Origin: Haliotis asinina
Taxonomy: Eukaryota; Mollusca; Gastropoda; Lepetellida; Haliotidae
Direction: 5' to 3'
DNA: 64,000 nt
Assembly (NCBI RefSeq): GCF_037392515.1
Contig: NC_090291.1
Coordinates: 40,903,501-40,967,500 of the forward strand
In this document: positions 56,535-64,000 of the stretch, one piece after another
Layout: each line of letters opens with the position of its first letter
Numbering within the stretch: position 1 is the stretch's first letter
Made by a program: the position numbers and the translations under genes
Notes under the pieces: model-generated
What the model saw: the letters and a program-made list of their open reading frames with translations, nothing else
Database searches by the model: none
What the model was told of the DNA's origin: nothing

Positions 56535-56886
56535 AGAGTGAGTGAGTGAGTGAGTGAGTGAGTGAGTGAGTGAGTGAGTGAGTGAGTGAGTGAGTGAGTG
56601 AGTGAGTGAGTGAGTGAGTGAGTGAGTGAGTGAGTGAGTTAGTTTAGTTTTACGCCGCAATAATCCAGCTTTATGCTGGCGGTCTGTAAATAATCGAGTC
56701 TGGACCAGATAATACAGTGATCAACAGCAGTGATCTGAAAAATTGGGAACCGATGACATGTGTCAACTAAGTCAGCGATCTGACCACCCTATCCCGTTAG
56801 TCGCCTCTTACGACAAGCATAGTTGCCTTTTATGACAAGCATGGGTTGCTGAAGACATATACTATCCCTGACCTTCACGGGTTCAG
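56535..56886 (-). mobile_element. SINE-like family B with greatly expanded (GAGT)n tail
   Basis: The tail complement is about 100 bp of perfect GAGT at 56537-56638. The body follows with TTAGTTTTACGCCGCAATAA, GGCGGTCTGTAAATAATCGA and GACCTTCACGGGTTC at the 5' end. This is the longest tail in the window. Confidence 0.92.
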
Positions 56887-59850
56887 GAAACAAGAAATAT
56901 TTATCCAATTGTGATGTACTTAATGTGAGTTTCACTGATACTTTTCGGTTTGATAATACCCACGGAATTCATGATTGTGTTTAAGGGTTTGGAAAAACAA
57001 CTACTGCAATCGTATTTCTTTACCGAGATATATGAATTTTATTTACACTCTGACACACATACACACACGCACGCACGCACGCGTTATATTACAGAAGTAC
57101 GGTCAGTGATACTGAATCTTATAGTTCGCAACTATATAATGCTCTGTGTGCGCGTATGTGTGTCAGTGGGTCTATATAGGTATTACTAGTTCAACAGATA
57201 CTTGTAGGTTCATGTGCATTGTCATTATAATAGACAGGTATGTGTGTCAGTGGGTTCATATAGGTATTACTAGTTCAACAGCTACGTGTAGGTTTGGATG
57301 GGTATTTCAGTGTTGATTAAAGCGTTCGCTCGACTCGAGTTTGAATCCAAGTATGCTGAGCTCCACTCATTTACCCACTCCATAAATGTTGCATTCCATC
57401 ACAAGACACCTGATTCGACGTGCACATACTCACGTGCATAGCACACAGATATTAATACCTTCACACGGTAACATATGGAAATGTAACACTGTTGTTATTC
57501 ACCATTTCAGTTTATTGCATAGAAGTTATTGATACGAGAAGCAGTTTACTCAACATAGCTGCATCGCTCATACATGTAATCACAAATAGTGAAACACACC
57601 TCCAGGGCAGAAGCACAAGAAAATTCATGTGCATTGTCATTATAATACTTAGCTAGATAGATAGATAAACAGCTGACAGACAGATAGCTAGATAGCTAGC
57701 TAGATAAATAGATAGGGTACAGCCACAGCCATGTCGCTGGTCAGGCATGTTATGCTGACCTCAAACGTCAGACGGTGAATTTCACCAGGACATATAGTTA
57801 TTCTACCACTTGCTGTGAAAACGTGATACTTGAGTAAATACACATGGAATAATCACATCACTGAATACGATGTACATTTCTAACCAAAATATATTTTCAC
57901 CAAGCTGAACCACTTCATATGAGATAGACGTACTAGGTAACTAAAGATAACCTAGATTGCTAGGTCTAGTACATGGTCAATGTATGACTAGATCTAGTCA
58001 ATCTGTCCATGGAGCACTACATATACTGTCGTTATATGTGTCACAAATAACACAACTGGAGCGCCCACCTGTGCATGAGCTTAGATTTCAGCATATATAC
58101 AGAAAGCTATTTAACCAGCCCGACCCCCTCAGTGGCCGTGCTGTCAGTGGAATTACTCTATCATCAATTACAGAATATTAAGTTTAGACGCTAGTTTGAA
58201 GCGCATGTAGTGCACAAGAGGGGATTAGTCTCGGGTGACCGGAAACCTGAAGCGTTGGTATGTTGCTATCAATGTGTGCAGAATGCGATGACTCACATGT
58301 ACTGTGACGTATACAGGGCTCGATGCGAGTCCACAGCGTTCTAACTGCTGTTAGGGATACACAGATACATACAAATATATACAGATCATGGACTACATTC
58401 AACCCGGGTTAATATAACCAACTTCGTCCTGTTTCAAAAAATATATTTTGGCAGAAGATGAGGCTTGTGTCATTCAAATAGTCGATGAACACCGGGTGTC
58501 CATGATAATAACTGCAGGGCTCTCCTCCAAACTTGGCATTGTATAAAAGGCACTGGCGTCATTTCCGGGTGTCTGAAGTACATGTATTAATATGTGGCAT
58601 GACTACTTATCTTGCGCCGTTTGTAGAACATGGCGTCACCTTGTCAATATTTGATCGAGTTAAATTAAACATCGAGATTATTGTTATGTTACAAGGATAG
58701 ATGTTATCACTTCCAGAGCAATATTATTTTGAAATAGCAAAACCAGCCTGGTACTGGGTTGTTGCAGAGGCATTTTTTTCAAGTTTCAGCAACATTCGAT
58801 ACATATATGGCGAAACAATTTATCCAAACTCAGCCTACCCGAGCAGGGTCCGTTTTGATTACTGTTATTGTGAACGTGCCTTTTGGGTCGTTGTCACAGA
58901 TTAATAACAGCTACATTAAATATGTCCTGGTTTCAGTATTTCGCTGTATGCAGACCTGACTCTGATCTTTGAAAGTCATGAAAACCCGATCACAGCCCAA
59001 GCAGACTCAAACCACACGTGACGTCTCTCAGGCTGGAGTCAGAGTAGCGTCCCTTTGACAAAAGACAACTACTCTTGAGGACGGGCCGATAGATAACAAC
59101 GATCATTCTTACGTGATAATAATTAAGGTAAAACAGGTTCATGTTTGTTAGAGAGGAGAACGGGTTTTGAGACGATTGAATCTTGGCATGGCTTTCTGAA
59201 GAGGTCATCACGCATGCGTATTTGGGATGAAATATATCCCTGAAGAAATTCATTGTGATTAGTCCTGCTACACGAGAGTTACCATCCGAAAACACACGTG
59301 CGAAATTTTCTCAATCTATTCCATCTTAACTAGTTGCTAGTTTGCCACCTTGCTAGTTTTAAGGTTGTTCTCGGTGGTTACTCATTACTCTGACAGGACT
59401 CGATTTAGTGCTTTGTTACTTGAACTCGAACCAAGTTATGTGTCTAACTTGAACAGGGTGCAATTTGTGTGAAATAAATCAACAATAAATCTAACATTAT
59501 AAAGATAAATTTGTCGGCTCATGTTCTTCTAAACTTGGAACAGCTATGGCGCCGAAACATTGCCATTCCTAGACACGTCTCGGCTATGTCAAAAAGGGAT
59601 CATCTGTACCTCTGTGTTGCTGTGGTTTCCTGGGTACTACATCACGGAGATATGTTTATGTGCACAGAAACCTCGTTTTAACACACCACGTTGTAAAAAG
59701 GAATTGGGTTGTGCATCTAGGTCTTTATCCTAGGTTGCACGTGGTGCACGTAGCTTAACATCTCTTAAATCGAACCCTGTGTCACACAAGAGCGTCAGGG
59801 TCATGTAATACTTCTCATGGATTGTCTAACATTACACGCGAATGTCATGG
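56887..59850. other. Intergenic downstream of TG-3
   Basis: A (CACG) run near 57054-57080, a TAGA/TAGC run near 57650-57715, and a repeated segment GTGTCAGTGGGT...TAGGTATTACTAGTTCAACAG (57161 and 57245). A weak SINE remnant lies near 57310-57365. No gene was recognised. Confidence 0.45.
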
Positions 59851-62800
59851 TCATTGTTCGTCAGTGAGATTCACTGCGTAGTAGCCAGTGATGTTCCTGA
59901 GCTGAGTGGACTCAAGTCCGATGCTGATATCACGCACCTGCTTCCTCCGAGGATACTGATGGGGCTTCATACGCAGCAGTGATTTCCATGTAGATCCAGG
60001 GGCGATATCCCTACGAGAACAACAGGGATAGTTAGTGTTCAGGATAAACATCGAACATTACTTGCAGAATACAAAACTGTTATGATACGACATTCTGATC
60101 AGCGCTGACGAAGCATATTTTGTGTTTTACGTTAGTACACCATTAAAAGGTTCGGGATATTGGATTTACAAGATTGACAGAGTGCAAATGATGAAGCAAA
60201 GAAAGAGACATGACGAAGAGAAATTAAGGAAAATGTGACAATTTATTCCATTCCTTTGCAAATGTTTCATCTGTATGGATGTAACTTGATTTAAATTTTT
60301 GTCAGAGTTTGTTTAAGAGGTATATATTACGCATTATAATGGGGAAATAGCACTCACGGTATAGCGAATGTGTCCTGAGTGGGATGTTGACAACTTAGGC
60401 TGCCCTCAATATCCACGTGGCAGTTTGTGAGAGTCACCGGAAGTGGATTGGTGAAGGTCACGGCCACATCTAGTTCCTCATCTACCTGACAGGAAGTGGG
60501 ACCCTGAAATGGGAAATGTGATGTGCTGATGTGATGTATGAATGTGCTTCGAAAGTGAGATAAATTATGTCACGTCCCATTGAGATCGGTTTATAATTGT
60601 CGGGTGGTCAAGATCGCTGCTTTGTTTGACATATGTATGCCAGTTACGTAAAACGACCCTCACTGGATTGTCAGGTACAGACTATTATTTTCAGACATCC
60701 GCCATACAACTGGATTATTGCTGAGTACGTTAAATAACAACAAAGAAATAATTATGTCAATGTCAAGGTCGTACGACTAATCACGCTTTAAACAAACATC
60801 GGCGCAAATTTCAGTGGAAGTAAACGCTGGAGTAATATAAGAAACGAACCCGGAGTCTAATATTAGGCTGTCGGAGAAGAAATGACTTCTGTACTGTGAT
60901 AGGGTATTCGTCGTCGTCGTCGACCTCGGCCACAGCCAGGACGATGAAGTGGAGGTCGTCCTTTCCACGTATCCAGGAAACATCCGCGTCCATTTTCATG
61001 ATGATTGTCTCACCTAAATAGATCGAAGGCACATACAGTTTATATCGAACGGCAACTCATTCGTTACTTTGTGTGGAATATAAGCGATCATGAAATATTG
61101 ATAGCAGAATAACGATTTCTGTGTGGTGTGCTCTTTTACGTTAATGACAGGATTTATATTACGTCCATTCTTGTATAAGCTGGAACCTATGGTGATACTG
61201 TAGTAGCAAGTATTGAGGACTTACTTTGACCGGGGTTCAGCTGTAAAGATTCAAATTCCTTTCTTTGAGCTTGCCCCGTGATGGCACCAAAGTAAGTGTT
61301 GTGCAAGACTTTTAACACCAATCTTTTGACGCAATGCATATTTTTTCCAGTATTCGTCACGTACACCGAAAATTGAAAGTCGAAACCTACAAAGACGTCC
61401 CTGATATCTTCAATTTCAATATCTATTTCCTGGAAAATAAGAATGATAAAAGCACCTGAAAACTTTTGCGAAATCACAATAATAGGCTATTAGGAGTATT
61501 CCATCTAAGAACAATTGAATTGTAATATTATTGATATTATCTCAGATATGACAAATACAAATTTCGACTATAATATCAATATTTTCAAATGCTAACAGAC
61601 CAAGCAAATGAAATTCCGATGGAATTCATAACTTATAAGTTTAATTGCTGGTGACTCTACTCCAGATCAGAGCCTAAACCTGGACGATCAACTCGGTGTA
61701 TCTCCTTACACGTATCTGTAAATAGAATATACGAAAATGAATCCTACATCTCTACCCTTGATGATGTTGTCAATGTTGTAGATGTTATTGTTGACACCGA
61801 TGAGACTCTGGAAGGCTTTTTCCACCTTCTGAAGAACAATCGCCCCCTTTTTCGACCCTGAAACGAAAGAGACGCAACGTAGATCATGCCAGCATCAACA
61901 GGTGACATCGACAGTACACCGTCCATCTACAGGGAAATGTGTAGTGGTTTGTGCGCCCACATCCCCATACAAAGGTACAGTCCGTTTCTCTAAACTCTAA
62001 ATGGACCTTGTTCAATTTCAGCTTTGTACACATAAGCAAGAACCTCAGTCTCAGTGCTCGTTTTACCATTTGAAATTACTTTGACCTGGACACAGTCCAG
62101 ACGTCTTCTTGGGACCACTGCCGAAAACTCGAAGAGTATATAAACAGGAGAATGTGTTGTCTCCCCAACACTGCAAGAATGTCAGAAGGGCTTTATTCCT
62201 GGTAGGAAACTTGTTACCCTCCCATATGTTAGGAGATTGAGAAGTACCAAACTTACGACTATAAGAACAACGAGAAATTTGTAGATATTACTAACGGCAG
62301 AGTCATGACCCTGTGTGTTATAATCCCCGTTCAATTTTGTATAACAATGTGCCATTTACTACCACAGATTCGTTCACTGCCCGATTCGTTTGGTGCTCTA
62401 CAGCTGTCGAATCAAATTGCTCTGTTGGACGAGAGAAAATCTATTCTCGTTTGAAGATTGGAAGGATGGAAGTGGTTTCGTAACATCAGTAGGGAGCTTC
62501 AAAGGGTCAAGATAGGTAATGAACTGTTTGATGATGATAAAATGGATGAGGTCAACCTTGTACCTTCTTCATATTTGTAGGTGTTGGTGATGTCGTGTCT
62601 CTCAAGCTTCTGGGAGCCGCCGTAGCTCCTCATTGATGCCCCGCGGTAGGCCCGCCCTGTGGGCTGATGAGTGACGATCTCTTTCCCAGCGCTGAAACAA
62701 AAGGGCAGAGGCAGTGGGGAAGACGCGGATATACAATCAAGGACATCAGTCACAACAGAACTGGGTCAAAATATCCTGAATATTGACAGATACACTGTAT

Positions 62801-64000
62801 CCAATCACAAATACTCTACATCCATTATCAGACGCGTAGTCTACATCGGAATGTCGGGAAAGAGCTTCATCTCATCACGGCCACATTGCAGTCAGTACCA
62901 TTCCAATCCGCTGGCGTTTGTTCGTGAAAAATATTTGACATTCTGACTTTGATCCTCTCTTACATAATGCAAACATTGTACAATCAGAATAATGCCAGCA
63001 AAGAAATGGAATATGTCAAATACAGCCATATACCGCCACTGATACATGATACATGATACATGTTTGAAGATGACAAACAATGATACTTCAGCTTAACAGA
63101 TAGCAGGCAAAATCCTAAACTACGTTACTATCGAACACGCTCGGACTGCCTGATGTAACGAAATATTTTTCGTCTCGATCACACGCTGTGTATTTCAATG
63201 GAACGTACTACTGCTTGACAGGTATTAGATGAGTGAGCCGTGACCTGACAAATGACCCCGATGTACATACATGGGGACGTTTTCCAGAACATTCCATTTG
63301 AAACAAGAGGGAAACAGGTTGTCGTCTAAATATTGAAAAGTTCCATTTCCTCGTGCGAATCGTATCGTGATGATGTTGTACTGAACTAAATCGTTCTACG
63401 AGACACGTGTTAAACAGTAGCGGCATTGATTTCATGCCACGGTCAGCATGTATTGCACGTGCTTAATCGCCAATCTACCTGTAGCAACCATGTGTATTCT
63501 TCCAGATTACTTGCCCTGCCTATTTGTCAGAAACGCTTTCACTGCGCTGCTCATCAAATGCTTGTCAAGCAGTACGTCTTATGCGAAGTAAAATCATTGG
63601 TTCTTTTAAGTTCGTTATAACCGGTTTTTTAAACCACAATGACCACACGACCAGAAAGAACACGAAGTCGATGACAGGATGGCCTCGGGTTAGGTAATGT
63701 TGATATTACTCAACCGAGGATATCGAATGCTTACACAAATCTATATGTAGACCCAATAATAGTTAGATACACTTCCCATATTTCTTTATCCAACATCTGC
63801 CCTCTTTGTAGTTATAACGGTTTCCACTCAACACCAGAGCACCCTCAAGAACAAGAGAGCGTCTCCCTTAACATAGGGTATGCCAATAGTCGCCTGCAGG
63901 AATGTTTCGGGCTGCTAATATCGATCTCACTTACATGTTCTTCTTCCGTGCACACTCCACCAGCATCCCTGTGAGGTGATTTTCTCTCCATTGCACTCTG
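59851..64000 (-). CDS. TG-3, transglutaminase, C-terminal part only (window edge)
   Basis: Third tandem paralogue. Visible exons in transcript order: 64000-63935 (continues outside), 62691-62564, 61857-61748, 61429-61225, 61013-60850, 60503-60358, 60010-59851. They join to 325 residues and a TGA. Content: [51 protein letters not shown], barrel 1 with DVFVGFDFQFSVYVTNTG and FLLRQPNIRLR, barrel 2 with VTFTNPLPVTLTNC and ITGYYAVNLTDEQ. Exons of 205 and 146 nt match TG-1 and TG-2 exactly. Odd: the E-x4-E calcium pair is broken (Glu, then Gly where TG-1 and TG-2 have Glu in KER), and two donors (GTTCGT, GTAGGA) are weak. The catalytic exons are beyond the edge, so activity cannot be judged. Confidence 0.93.
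60598..60738 (+). repeat. SINE-like family B remnant in TG-3 intron 14
   Basis: CGGGTGGTCAAGATCGCTG, CACTGGATTGTCAGGTACAG and GGATTATTGCTGAGTACG are in family order but the 5' half is missing. Confidence 0.7.
62692..63934 (-). other. TG-3 intron 10, nothing recognised
   Basis: No additional exon, repeat or RNA gene is apparent; only a small TGATACATGATACATG duplication near 63043-63061. Confidence 0.5.

Overview
This is eukaryotic, gene-poor, repeat-rich DNA that most likely comes from a vetigastropod mollusc, probably an abalone (Haliotis). The organism is inferred from two very abundant short repeat families of a type I associate with abalone sequences, both ending in ACTC tails, and from invertebrate-type transglutaminases with many short exons. 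I could not run a search to confirm it.

The only host genes I can support are three tandem, same-strand (minus) members of the protein-glutamine gamma-glutamyltransferase (transglutaminase, TG) family. TG-1 (8862-21482) and TG-2 (30250-44453) are complete, with 16 coding exons each that splice to uninterrupted frames of 823 and 827 codons. Both keep the Cys-His-Asp triad, the transition-state Trp and the calcium-ligand motifs. TG-3 enters from the right edge, and only its last seven exons (59851 to beyond 64000) are visible. Exon phases, and most exon lengths, are identical among the three, so they arose by tandem duplication. TG enzymes make calcium-dependent epsilon-(gamma-glutamyl)lysine cross-links, in invertebrates typically for clotting, cuticle or shell matrix and immune functions. 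Nothing in the window says which of these applies.

Layout: 1-8861 is intergenic, with microsatellites, a 189-bp foldback palindrome, a 55-bp array, a 35-bp minisatellite and a fresh SINE-like insertion. 8862-21482 is TG-1. 21483-30249 is intergenic and holds a decayed LINE 3' end, whose TAA/ATT tail has been invaded by a 5'-truncated R4/Dong-like retrotransposon with an intact 692-codon frame. 30250-44453 is TG-2, whose introns are packed with SINEs, a MITE, a long trinucleotide repeat and tandem arrays. 44454-59850 is intergenic, with 31-bp (62-bp higher-order), 40-bp and TAGG arrays, duplicated blocks and a second MITE. 59851-64000 is TG-3.

The most unusual signal is that several tandem arrays start at exon boundaries. 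The intronic array after TG-1 exon 15 is built from copies of that exon's own 3' end plus its GTGAGT donor, so the intron carries many decoy 5' splice sites. In TG-2 a SINE-derived ACTC run directly forms the exon 10 donor, and an array also starts at the exon 15 donor. TG-3 lacks one conserved calcium-binding Glu. No RNA genes, CRISPR arrays, retrovirus-like elements or plus-strand host genes were found.
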